Of a stretch of DNA of 64,000 nucleotides, positions 21,824 to 33,155 are shown piece by piece; the stretch's first letter is position 1, and the number at the start of each line of letters is the position of its first letter. The position numbers and the translations under genes were made by a program. This DNA is from Vicia villosa. Its lineage: Eukaryota; Streptophyta; Magnoliopsida; Fabales; Fabaceae. The stretch spans positions 372,001 to 436,000 of the forward strand of contig NW_026705294.1 in assembly GCF_029867415.1 (NCBI RefSeq), written 5' to 3'. Under the pieces are notes generated by a model. That model was not told the origin of the DNA. It saw only the letters and a list, made by a program, of their open reading frames with translations, and did not search any database.

Positions 21824-22264
21824 GAAGTCATTAATTGATTATGGTACTTGGTGTAGGAAAACTAAGCAATCATTAGTTTCTAGAAACGCACTAGCACAGA
21901 AGACGAGTTTAGAGAAAACTCAGAATTTGTGAGAGTAATTTGATTCATCGAGTTCTAAAGGAGCTAATCGTGACAAAGGAACTTTCATTGAAGTTATACC
22001 ATTAAACAAGACCACAAAACCACTTCCACAAATTAAACTAAGCATATTGAAACAAATTGTCACTTTATAAAGAAGAAAATAGATTCTTGAATACCACCTT
22101 CAAATCAATAAACAATAAAGATTTCGACCGAGAGCTTAACAAGAACAAAATTTGAAAATTTGATATGTTGGATATAATTGATATCTATGCAAAAATCTAT
22201 AGAGTTGTTTTAGAGTTGACCATATTTATTGATATTAAAAACATTTCTTAGAGCCCTTAGTGAG
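21824..22264. other. 3' flank of receptor kinase 1
   Basis: AT-rich DNA with no supported gene. Its first part may continue the copia fragment beyond the MITE. The last 60-100 bases probably belong to the 3' UTR of the kinase gene, since ATTGATATTAAAAACATTTC recurs in similar form downstream of the second kinase (about 52230-52250). Confidence 0.4.
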
Positions 22265-25200
22265 CTATCTGCCACGGATTTCTGTAATACTGGCATTATT
22301 GATCGAACTAACACTTTGACATTCTTCAGGTCGCTTTGAGTTCAACATATTCTCCATCAGGATAAATGCAGGTTTACTTGGAGGAAGTAATGCAGCTTCA
22401 CTGTTAAGCATATAAATTACTGCAGCCATAGTAGGCCTATCTACAGCAAGTTCTTGTACGCACAAAAGTGCTATATGTATGTACCTTAAAATGTAACTGT
22501 GATGACTAGGATCATATATTTCTCGATCTATTAGCGATAAAATATTGTTTTTCATCCATTGCATCCAAACCTAAATGAGATAAAAAGAAAAGAGAATGGA
22601 AATAATCAAATATTGGAATGTTGAGTCAGCAAAATAAAAAAGGCCATAGTTGAGCAAAAATTAGCTTGTTGAGGCTTACAAATCCTATAAGGCTCAATGA
22701 ACGCTCGTTGTCACAAAAACTAGAGTTCCTTCTCCCCGTAAGAATCTCTAGTAACAAAACACCAAAGCTAAAAACATCTGATTTCTCTGAAAACAATCCT
22801 TGCATTGCATATTCAGGAGACATATAGCCACTGCATTAAAATATAAAAATTTATTCTCAAATTAATTAATACTACTAAAATATTGGATAAGGAAAGTGCT
22901 TACTAGGTTCCAACAATTCTGCTAGTATTGGCCTGATCTACTCCCCCTCCAAAGATTCTAGCCATACCAAAGTCTGATATTTTGGGATTTAACTCCTCAT
23001 CTAACAAGACATTACTTGCCTTCAAATCTCTATGAATAATTCTTAGTCTAGAATCTCTATGAAGATATAGCAATCCTCGAGCTATTCCTTCTATTATGCT
23101 ATACCGTGTGCTCCAATTCAGGAGATTATTTTTTGATGGATCTGAAAAATAGGAGTAGCAATATATTATTTGAAGTTAAGTCGTCAAAATCATTCGCTTC
23201 CAGAAAAAACATCCCAGGAAGTGAAACAATTGTTTTTTTTTAAAAATATTTTATACTACAAGCTATAAAGCAAAAGATGAAAGTTTGGAATTGTGCATGA
23301 GAAAGTGTTAAAAGGGGCTTCAAAGAACTAACCAAAGATGAATGCATCCAAACTTTTGTTTGGCATGTACTCATACATCAACATCTTTTCATCGCCTTCA
23401 ATACAGCAACCAACAAGTCTTACAAGATTTCGGTGTTGAAGCTTACAAATCAAAACTACTTCATTCATGAATTCCTCCAGCCCTTGTCCAGATGCTCTAG
23501 AAAGTCTTTTAACTGCAATTTCCCGACCATCTTGCAGTTTCCCCTAGATGAAAATATAGAACAACTGCTATAGACGATGGTTCTTTTATTGACAAATGAT
23601 TGTGGTTTTAAAATAATGTAACTTTATTTCATTTAAGATACCTTGTATACTGGACCAAAACCACCTTGTCCAAGCTTGTTGGACAAGTGGAAGTTGTCTG
23701 TGGCAGATGCAAGCTTTTCAAAATCAAACATTAATAGCTCTTGAAGTTTAACTTGGGACATTTCTCCAATAACGTTGTCACTAGCATAACCTTCTGGTGA
23801 TCCACCTTTATTAAATAGTTGGAAAGATTTGTTGTTCTTTTTCCTTGCTGATTTAGTTAAGAGCCACAGTTTAGCTGCAGTGAAAACAAATAATTAGAGC
23901 TTAGTTTCTCATCAATAAAAAGTAAATTTTAAACAAAATACATTTTGTGGTCCTCTAAGTTAAACGTTTGCTACAAGTTAGTACTAAAAGTTTTTTTGTT
24001 AACAAAATAGTTCTTTTAGTTTGTAAAAGTGTACGTTGTCAACCTTTATTACCAAAAGAAAAAACATAAAAAACAAAATTATTTTAGACATTCAGCTTAA
24101 ATGATCGCAACATTTATTTAACCTAAATTTTATGACTCATGTTGAATATATGAACATAGTATGTTACCTGGTTGGTTTGGTGTCCTTCTCCACATGATAT
24201 ATGCACAAATGACAATTATGAAAGTTCCAATTATAACTGTACTTATAATGATGATTGTCTTGTTTTTCCTTTGATCTGCATCAATAAAAAATTTAAATTT
24301 AAATTTAAAATATGAGAAATACAATACAATACTAACTCCTAAGAGATACAATCAAGTTAATGATCTTGTTTCAAATGCTTTAACAAACAACAACTAGAGC
24401 ATACCAAGTTCTGCATAGGCTGCACGAACATATAGATCAAGTCCTCCATCTTGGAGTTGCTGTATGTCAAGTAGATTGCCGATCCAAGACATACAACCAA
24501 TCCCATCAGCGAAAGAGTACGCAGTGCAAGAGCAATTACTCAAGCATAAGCTTATGCACATTTCTTGTGGAACAGCTAAGCCTTCTGCAAAATCCGGAAC
24601 TTTAACCTTTTGCAATTTCAAAAACACGTCTTCCTTTGTACTTGTGGTTTTATTGATGGCCCTTTCGCACTGCAAAGGTGTCCTCCTAACACACCCGCCA
24701 GTCCAGTTATGTTTATTCCATTCTTGTATGTTTCTAGGCTCAAACCCTCTCAAACAGCTACATATTGGGGAACTCAATGAATTACAGCTTGCAAATGCCC
24801 CACATATACCGTATACATCACACTCGGATTCCCGGTTTGTCCATGTAACTTGCATTTCTTTCTTTTCATCATCCCACACCGTTTCTTCTAATTTTCCTTG
24901 TGAACTCAGACGATAGATCAAAAAACTCTCATCATTTGGTATTGTATAATATACATTAATATTCCCTTCACCATCATCTCCTCCTTGAAAACCAAAAAAA
25001 TATGCAACTGACATTGTTTGTATTCCAGTTAAGACCCTGCCATTCCAGGGACCGCTGCGCCAATATGGTCGAGTTCCATTCAAGATGAACGCTTCAATTA
25101 TATGTAGGCGTTCAACAGTACTACAAGAGAAGTTGCCAACGGATGGATCAGTAGGGCTTTTCCATGATTTGAGTTTTATACTCTTACCTGTTTTTTTGTT

Positions 25201-27330
25201 GGTTGAAAGTTTCATGTAAGGCAGTAATGTATCTGAAGGCTGATGAATACTCTGCCATAAGACATTCCCTGTTGTACTTTCCAAAAGGACGAGGTTACCA
25301 AAGTCTGAAAACTCAGATCTTGTATTGGATGCTATGTTGGAAACATTTGATGTCCAAATGACTTGTTCTTGTCCATTTAATACCACAAGATTGCCATCTT
25401 CAGATATTGTGATAATCCCATTAGAATCATTTAGTGGTTGGTTTCTGTTTGCCACCCATATGACTGTAGATTGAGACTTCCACCAAATTCCAACGTATCG
25501 TTTTGTAGAGTTTTTAGGGCTAAAAACTCCCAACGTGAAGTTACCATCTTTGGAGATTAGAGTTTCATTGCCCTTGATATTGATATATTGAGACGATGTG
25601 ATGGTGTCTATACCAACACTAACATGTAACAAATAGAAATACAAAACCAACAAAACAGAGAACAAATATGCACAGTAGCTGAAATCCATTACGGAGAATA
25701 ACAGTATGATCAACAGTTACACTATGATAGATAAACAGACACGCTTTCTTCTTTATTAGGATTCGATACTTCTTTTTTAAAGTCAGTCTCGTGAACCATA
25801 AGGGTTCTGAAGATTGCTATATTTCAAATAACAAAGACTGATTGATTTAATTATGTCAGATGCACACTAAGATTGTAGAGACAAAGGTTTTTTGATTCAG
25901 TCTCACAAACCATATTTAATAAGGTTGTCCCTTATCACTTTGATGTATTCAAATTTTCCTTAGGTAAGTGCCTCACATAATTGATAAAATAATACCAATT
26001 GTCTAGTGCTTTCCAAAACTATAGCTTTGAATCATTCATTTTTTACATCACAGGAAACCTCATCAAGTTTAGTATAAAATGGTTGATTAATTTGAACATA
26101 AAAAGTCAATGATATGATAAACTAAAAAAGTTAAAATGAGTGAATAGGAAAACGGATCCTCGAAATTGTGAGCAACAGTCAAAGTAGGATAAGCTATAAA
26201 CAGAATATGCAAAACAATCATTTTATCTCAAAACAGAAATTGTGGATCATAAATAGTTACCAATCTGCTTCCATACAGTCCTTGCCATTGGCCACCTCAA
26301 ATTTAATCACTTCTATTTTTTATAAATATCCAAAAACCATACTGGGATCACATAACTAATAATTGTAACACAGTTTCAACATCAACATTTATCACATCAC
26401 TCTCTATTTCTTTCTATCTCAAGGTGTTGAGTAGGTGTATGGGTGTACAAAAATCATTTTCCTTTACAAATATCATCATAAAAAGAAGAAAAAAATTCAT
26501 GTTTCCTCTGTTAGAACAAATCAGCTTATAAAACTTAATAATCTATTACAGATTACTACAAATGGGATCCATAGGCATATAAGAAACCTCCATTTTTTAA
26601 GAAAGCAAATAAGGTAAGAAAGACATTACCAACCAAGTTGTTAATAAAAGTTGTCAATTCCTAGCAGCTCTGCTTTGAAACCCTCGATTGAGGCCAAGGG
26701 ATCTACTCCATAAATATTTATGCCATGTCTTATTAAATTGAGATTTGAATGCATGGTTCTCACCGCTGCTATTTTGATCCAGTGATACTTATTTTTTGGT
26801 TAAGTAGCCTAGTGTTGAAATTTCACCTTTTAAAGGTGAATAAGTGGTATGTCTCTGCACAGCTACCAACCGAGCTGACTTAACTGAACTATCCAATGAT
26901 AATAACCTCTGAAACATTACAGCCACTCGATGATTTAGCAATCAACATGATGCCTAAAACATTACTAAAAATTCATTTCAATGCAATTATTGCAATCCCG
27001 ATTTGAAAGTACCAGAAACAAACAGCTATATTGATAATGATTGATAACATTGCAATTAACCCTAAACTTCACAAAAAGTAGCCACAAAACCACAAAATCA
27101 GAACTGCAAAAATGTTGTTGTTTTATTACCTAAGCAAAAATGTGAATGCTTCAAACCATATTTGGAATCTTTAGCTTGTTAGTAGAATTTGCAATCATTT
27201 TCTCGTAGTTCGACGATTTCCGATCTTGTTCACGGTCTCAGTATCGCGGTGATTTTGATCGCTTTGCCGCGGAAGGAAGAGTTTCAGTACTCATTGATAT
27301 TGTTAGTTAGGGATGGCAGTGGCTTTGCCG
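22200..27330. repeat. segmental duplication, copy 1 (kinase gene and upstream flank)
   Basis: Beyond the kinase gene itself, the upstream flank matches that of the second kinase in collinear blocks. Examples are AACAGAATATGCAAAACAATC (26199) against a close match at 56109; AAATTTAATCACTTCTATT (26308 and 56204); and AATTGCAATCCCGATTTGAAA (about 26988) against a close match at 56987. The similarity fades at about 27300 and 57300. Later insertions differ between the copies. Confidence 0.8.
22265..25713 (-). CDS. G-type lectin S-receptor-like serine/threonine kinase 1
   Basis: A plasma-membrane receptor kinase. Seven exons can be placed with GT-AG borders: 25689(or 25713)-24405, 24275-24168, 23874-23642, 23543-23333, 23141-22904, 22830-22680, 22570-22265. 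Joined, they give an uninterrupted frame of 843 residues from the ATG at 25689 (851 from 25713); 25689 is preferred because it matches the paralogue. Domains in order: signal peptide, B-lectin domain ([18 protein letters not shown]), S-locus glycoprotein region (WRSGPWNG), EGF-like cysteines ([13 protein letters not shown]), PAN domain ([15 protein letters not shown]), a transmembrane helix in exon 2, and the kinase. Kinase residues, counting from 25689: LGQGGFG loop, Lys554, HRD Asp651, DFG Asp669, all present. It is an RD kinase and should be active. Ligand and role are unknown; relatives act in recognition and immunity. Confidence 0.93.
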
Positions 27331-27813
27331 CTTTGGGAGAATTTAACCAACCATCCCATTTCATATCCCATATATTTTCATAATTTTCAATCATTTAAAT
27401 TAAAAACTGCGTATGAAATTTTCGATAGTTTATTTAAAATTTTCGGTAACATATCAAAATTTCAAATTCCACTAATTCATTTTTAATTGTCCGTATGAAT
27501 TTTATTAGAATTATTGAGATTTTCAATAAACATACATTTCGAAATTTTTGGTAAGAAATACAAGAGTTTTTATAGGTAATTTTCGATAAAAATTTGTAAA
27601 TTTTTGGTAAAAGTTTTCAAGAGTGTTTATCGGAAATTTCTAAGTTTCTGATAAAAATCCATGAAAGTTATGATTTTATAGGAAATTTTCGATAAAACTC
27701 ATGAAAGTTATGATTTTTTATCGAAAATTTGTGACATTTTTCCAAAATCTTCCGGAGGTTAAATTACAATTAATCACATTTAATGTTGCGTGTGTATTTA
27801 CCTCAACTAATGT
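25714..27813. other. upstream region of receptor kinase 1
   Basis: No gene is supported. The part to about 27300 is duplicated upstream of the second kinase and presumably includes the promoter. From about 27310 to 27780 there are degenerate repeats of TTTTCGATAAAA/AATTTTCGGTAA character. The hAT-like element begins at 27814. Confidence 0.5.
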
Positions 27814-27956
27814 TGGTTATTCATGGTCAGATCATGAGAAAAACTGAACCGAACTAGAATTTTTTTTTGAATAACCAATTTTTTTTAAAAAATTCCAAAA
27901 ATAACAAGGTTTTCAAATTAATTAACAAAATGTCATTTTTTTGCTAAAAAAAACAC

Positions 27957-28066
27957 GTTGTCGCCAGGGGGGGTGGCGACAACACTGGGCCCAAAACGTG
28001 GTCGCCAGTGGGCTTGGCGCATACATGTAAATTTTAGGTGTTGTCGCCACCCCCCCTGGCGATAAC
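27957..28066. repeat. pair of G/C-run hairpins in the left MULE TIR
   Basis: A palindrome GTTGTCGCC-A-G7-TGGCGACAAC occupies 27957-27983. Its complement-type partner (GTTGTCGCC-C-run-GGCGATAAC) occupies 28040-28066. Between them is GTCGCCAGTGGGCTTGGCGC. The right TIR has the same layout. Confidence 0.88.
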
Positions 28067-28444
28067 ACCCCCCCATATTTTTTTTTCTTTTTTTTTGTTA
28101 TTTTTTTTTCTTTAACATATTTCCTTCTAAATTTTTTTATATTATATTTTTCAAATATTCTTTCAACATGATTTTTTTATATAATTTTTTTTTCCATGGT
28201 ATTATATTTTCGGTAATTTTTTACTTTCAACATTAATGTTTTCGGTAATATTTTCTCTTAAATGTTTGTAAATATTATTGGTTCCAAATATTTTTTCCAT
28301 GGTAATATTTGGTAATTTCTTTCAATATGTATCATGAATCCATTATTTTTTTGGTAATCTTTTTTATGTTGTAACCCATAAAATTTATAAAAAAAAGTTC
28401 ATTTCATTGAAAAAGTAAATTACAAATATCATCGAAACTAAAAA

Positions 28445-29470
28445 CTATGTTGTGGAGCTAGATCCACGATTGGGACATTTGGTCCTATTATGTCCTACCT
28501 CACGACATATACTACACTTCCTCTGCATTTTTTCAGTTACGTCCATCTCGGTTCTAATACGCCTGCTGTTTGGTCGACCGCTTTTATTCCGACGCATTAA
28601 ATCGTTATGCCAAACTGTTTCCCCCTCGTACACAGGCCAATATGCCTCCATTGCTACCACCGGAAAGTAATTGTCGTATACGTTGAGCAACGTTGATACT
28701 TTATAAATTTCTGATACCAAAGATAATGCATCAAAGTGAGTATGTGAACATGCTACAAAGACATGGGAGCAAGGCATGCGATATGCTTGAAATTGGCCAC
28801 AGTCGCACCAACGACCTGGGATATTGACGCGATACTCTTGTCGTGGAAGCCCCTGGTTATGGTCAATTGTTTCTTTGACACTGAAGGTGTGGCCATGACG
28901 GTCGAACTCGGTCACTCGATGAGTGTTACCCTTGGCAGATTCCTGTTGTATATATTTCATGCAGACATCGCTATATACCTGTTGTGTTTGTAACACTGAA
29001 TTCCACCTCTTACCTCGTGTGGCGAACAAAGTTGCCATCCGAAAATACGTAGCACTAACAATGGCAGTTACAGGTAGGTTTCGTATGCCTTTGAAAACCC
29101 CGTTCATTGATTCCACAAGATTTGTAGTCATGTGGCCCCACCTAGCCCCATCGTCGTATGACCTAGTCCATCTTGCTCTATCAATGTTGTCAATCCACCT
29201 CCCTGCATCTGGATTTGTCAACGCTATTTCTCGGCGGTAGTATTGAAATCCAGGTTGGTTTAAGGCATACCCCGCGTTCACCAAGTGGTTCTTCAAAAAT
29301 TTATCCTTGATCTCTCTTATAAAATTCTGTGCTATATGCCTAATACAGTAGACATGCTTAGACAGAGGGTTGTGCCAACCATTTGCCGGATTGTTGTATG
29401 CGCTGTCAATAGAAGCGTGCCTGTCAGAAATCAAACAAAGATTAGGTTGTGGGTAATGTTTTTTTATAGG
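28445..29470 (-). pseudogene. MuDR-type transposase, C-terminal part
   Basis: An open frame of 329 codons from the ATG at 29434, preceded in frame by further coding text (PQPNLCLISDRHASID), carries the end of a MULE transposase: the core with WGHMTTNLVESMNGVFKGIR, the SWIM zinc finger (CDCGQFQAYRMPCSHV) and a C-terminal zinc knuckle (CSICREVGHNRTKC), ending GSSSTT. The N-terminal DNA-binding part and the first catalytic Asp are missing because coding text stops at about 29470. A second copy of the same family lies at 59255-63935. The remaining frame is undamaged, so the truncation is the main defect. Confidence 0.88.
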
Positions 29471-29472
29471 AT

Positions 29473-30895
29473 ATAGCGAGATTTAGGACCCGTGCTGGAC
29501 CGATGAATGCTCCTGGCCCTAGGATTGTGGACTACGTTAAACGTCCAAAATCATCTTTTACCGCCAACTATTAGATCGACTTGGACCCCAAGAGGTAAGA
29601 CCACTAAAAATTTCCATTTTCAAAATATATTTATAAAATTAACTATCTTCTATATTTTGAAATTAATATTATTTGCTTTGCAGTTTATTTGGAGACCTTA
29701 CTTGGAATTGGATCACGAACCCGACCTTGACGAGGCGGCTATTTGGACGACAAAATCACCCATCATACGGTTCACCACTGTGGAGATGCACCAAAGTGAC
29801 CGTGTGAAGCTCCAATTCGGCATGCATCAAGGTATCCCTGACCCACCTGAACCTGACTGTTTGGGACGTTGGCATTTGGCGAAGGTTAACGAACAGTGGT
29901 ACGTAGAAAATTACAAGACGTTTGCAATAGATCAGCGTAAAATATGGGCTCGTCGTTCCAAATATGTTCTAGAATTTCCTGTGGCGCCGCAAGAAATGAA
30001 GCCAACTGTTGAATATGTCAACTGGTACAGATCGGTCACAAATCCTGAAATGATTGTGTCTGCCCCTTTCTATTTAGCTGACCCGCGAGCACAACCTCCA
30101 TATTTTGGAGGACAACAACAACCACCACCAAATTACCACCAACAACAACAACAACCACCGCCACCAAATTACCAACAACAACAACAACCACCACCAAATT
30201 ACCAACAACAACATTACCCACAACAACACCAACAACAACAACAACAAAGTTACCACCAACAACCAATCCAACCACAAACACCTTTTTACCAACAACATTC
30301 CCAACAATACCACCAGTTTTTTCCATCCCAAACTCAACCACAAAATCAAGAATTCCATGTAGGCAGCTCTTCCAGATCACATTTCCAAGAGTTCCATGCG
30401 GGGAGCTCTTCAAGATCACCACCAATAACCCCCGACATGGGCATAGAAGAAGAATACCCGCAATACACCACATTCGACCAACCAACGTCACAGTACACCA
30501 ACCAACAATTTGACCTCAACACACCACCACAACCATTGTATTTTAACCAAACCGGCTCCACCACCAACTTCTAAAACTTCCAGGCCGCACCCACTAGGAG
30601 AAATTTCAACCCGCCTAGACAAAGCTTTGACAGCGCCGCGGGCACCCGCCTATCCTATGGAGGGAATTCTAGAGGTCAAGGACGGCCCACAGATGTTGAA
30701 GACCCGGATTTCATTGAGGGGTCGTCGACTCAAGCACAAGACGAACCAAATAGAGGGGGGCGTCGTCGCAGGAATAGGGGGCATTACCAACTCGTGACCC
30801 GTCTACACGACCCATTAGACAACCTGAATGTGGATCGTACCATGGTCCACGTGGCGCGCAATAGGATTTTTATTTGTATCGTTAATGTATTTTGA
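29473..30895 (+). pseudogene. plant mobile domain (PMD/MAIN-like) gene carried by the MULE
   Basis: The frame holds the C-terminal part of a plant mobile domain: FIWRPYLELDHEP, then VEMHQSDRVKLQFGMHQGIPD, ending VEYVNWYRSVTNPEM. PMD proteins are known both as host silencing factors (MAIL1/MAIN) and as transposon passengers. A GT-AG intron of 89 bp (29595-29683) can be placed; it is also open in frame. After the domain comes a long Gln/Pro/Asn-rich tail (PPPNYHQQQQQ repeats). A TAA at 30572-30574 interrupts the tail, after which the same frame runs on through an Arg/Gly-rich segment to TGA at 30893-30895. The N-terminal part of the domain is missing at the transposase junction. Confidence 0.8.
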
Positions 30896-31095
30896 GTTGT
30901 TTTTCATTTTAATGTATTTTGTGTTGTTTTTCAATTCAATGTAATTTGTATTTTGGTTATGTTTAATATATTGGTATTATATTTCCATCTTAAAAAATAT
31001 AAAAAAAACAACTAAAAAAGTAATATAAAAAAAACAGAAAAAAAAAAAACAGTTGAAAAAAATACCAAAAAAAAGAAAAAAAAATAGGGGGGGGT

Positions 31096-31206
31096 GTTGT
31101 CGCCAGGGGGGGTGGCGACAACACTTAAAGGATACAACATAGGCGCCAGTGGGCCTGGCGACCACACTAAAGCCCACAACGTTATCGCCACCCCCCTGGC
31201 GACAAC
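31096..31206. repeat. pair of G/C-run hairpins in the right MULE TIR
   Basis: This is the inverted counterpart of 27957-28066. Hairpins lie at 31096-31122 and 31181-31206, with GCGCCAGTGGGCCTGGCGAC between them. Confidence 0.88.
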
Positions 31207-31695
31207 GTGTTTTTTTTAGTAAAAAAATGATATTTTGGTAATTAATTTGAAAACCTTGTTATTTTTGGAATTTTTTTAAAAAAATTGGTTATTCAAAAAA
31301 AAAATTCACCGAACTGAACCAAACCATAGTAAAAATTCACTCAAACTGAAAAGAACAGTTTCAATTTACAAAGAATCGAACTAAACAAAAATTATTGGTT
31401 TGGTATACCGTTTCAAAATTATGAACTGTTAAAAGACAATTTTTTCCAAACTGGACTGTTTATCAAAGAATTGAACCTTTAAGCTATTTTTCAATTATTT
31501 TTAAAAAAATAGCTTGTTTTAAGCATTTTTCATTTTCAATTTTGGTTTGGTCCGGGTTCAATTTCATTTCGGTTCGGTTCTAGAACTGTTTGTGCATTGT
31601 GGTTTTGTCCACTAATCGAACATAACGCTTAGTTATTTTAACTTCAGCTCGGCTCGGTTCAGTTCTTGAATTTTTCTGAACAACCCTACTAACGT

Positions 31696-32135
31696 TTAAG
31701 GATTCACAACAACAGACGTTAGATGATTCACCTCAATTGAAATTTAAGGATTCGCCTCATTGACAACTGGAGGCTTACCCCAAGTCATAACTGAGGGACT
31801 TTTCCCAAGTATGTCTGAGGGGTCCATCCTAAGTATACTTGAGGGATTCGCCCCAAGAACGCCCTAAGAGACTCTTCCCTGTTGTGTTTGAGGGACTTGT
31901 CTTGATAAGAGGAGGCGGATAAACTAAATCACTATGCCCTTTACAAACCCTCGTGCACAAGGGACTGTGTACTGGTATATTTGCAAAGGAATCATGGGTG
32001 ACACTCGATTCACCAAAATTGAACGTATATTATTTGTCACCCAAAGCAACGTAGTTTGTCACCCACCTATTATTGTGTGCGCCCATTTATCATAATGTTC
32101 TTCCATTTCTTAGTTATATGGCATGTTGCATGTAT
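31696..32135. other. no gene seen
   Basis: Repetitive phrases such as TGAGGGA(T/C)TCGCCCC and GAGGGACTT recur between 31720 and 31920 with an irregular period of roughly 30-40 bp, suggesting a degenerate minisatellite. No coding content. Confidence 0.4.
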
Positions 32136-33155
32136 TGTTATAATTTCAGGTCAAGAATGTAAAATTACATGTGTTAGAGTCTTATTTAATTAGCCAAAAC
32201 TAAAGTGGTCTAATTGATATTAAGTCTATGACTAAGGGCATATATGTCATAAAAGGTTATTGTGTAGATACATAAGTTAATATCTAATTTGATGAGGGGT
32301 CAAATTAGAATATTAAAAACTAAGAAATAATCCTACGATTATTTATATGGGTTATGGTCCCCATTTGTATAGCGATTGACAAAAGACAGTTTATCAGGAT
32401 TCTCTCTCCATCCCCATCAGAAAATATTCAAGGAACCCTAAGAAACTCTATAAATCGGAATATCACATACCCACAAACCTTCAATGATTTTAATAACAAA
32501 CTAAGTATGCTTCCGTTTTCATTCTCACATTGAATTATGGTATGGGTTTAAGGGATGTGAGTTGATGGCATATTTGACTCATAGGGATTAGTTCAAAGTT
32601 TTGTTCTTGATTTCTATAACGATTAAGGTTATGAATAGATCTAACATGTATTACTCTCCCGTTTATGGAAACCAAATAGTGACGTGTTTCTACCCATAAT
32701 GGTATGAGAGAGAAAGTCAAAAGATGGAGGCCATGTTCTCCAGAGTAATAGGGAAAGTAAATACCCATTTCCCATGTTTCGAAGAGAGGAAAGTGTTGTT
32801 ACTATTCTTTTGGGTTCTAAGACTCAAACCTAAGAGACTCTTATACATATATCAACCTTAAGATTGTGAAGGACATTTAATTCACTCTGAAAATACCGTG
32901 TATATATCTTCTCATCATCCCTTAACACAACAATAACTCTAAAAACTTCTAATAACTCTACACCCCCCTAAGGAGTTGTCATGCATTATACTTTTAGAAA
33001 ATACAATTTTCATCATGATAATTTCTTGCTCAATTTTTAAGAAGTGTATGGTTTCTAATTTTCTGCAATATATGTAAGATAATGACATTTTTAGATCAAG
33101 TTGGGATTATCTGAGACGTCTCGAATATTGAATTTGTTTTAATTAATATTTGGAT
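32136..33155 (+). repeat. 5' LTR of copia-C
   Basis: It starts TGTTATAATTTCAGG and shares long blocks with 38664-40240, for example AAAGTGGTCTAATTGATATT, TTATCAGGATTCTCTCT and TATAAATCGGAATATCACA. The right edge is the last base shared with the other LTR. Confidence 0.8.

Larger units (their letters stand above)
27857..31307. mobile_element. Mutator-like element (MULE) with transposase and PMD gene
   Basis: Long terminal inverted repeats begin GAATTTTTTTTTGAATAACC at both ends and run for about 200 bp. The 9-bp target duplication is ACCGAACTA/ACCGAACTG (27848-27856 and 31308-31316, one mismatch), as expected for MULEs. Inside are the 3' part of a MuDR transposase on the minus strand and a plant-mobile-domain frame on the plus strand. 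The two meet head to head near 29470, and both lack their 5' parts, so an internal deletion joined them. The element is non-autonomous as it stands. Confidence 0.9.
27814..31687. mobile_element. hAT-like element split by a MULE
   Basis: The outer ends are similar in inverted orientation (TGGTTATTCATGG and the complement of CTGAACAACCCT) and continue into AACTGAACCG on both sides. The flanks carry an 8-bp near-duplication ACTAATGT/ACTAACGT (27806-27813 and 31688-31695). Eight bases are typical of hAT. Removing the MULE at 27857-31307 leaves about 420 bp of non-coding element, so this was a MITE-sized host. Confidence 0.65.

Noticed and set aside
26435..26617. Small plus-strand frame upstream of kinase 1
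   Set aside because: Low-complexity Lys-rich text in the duplicated flank; the matching flank of kinase 2 does not keep the frame.
30036..30567. Minus-strand Val/Leu-rich frames opposite the PMD tail
   Set aside because: They are the complement of CAA/CCA repeats (TTG/TGG), so the membrane-like look is a composition artefact.
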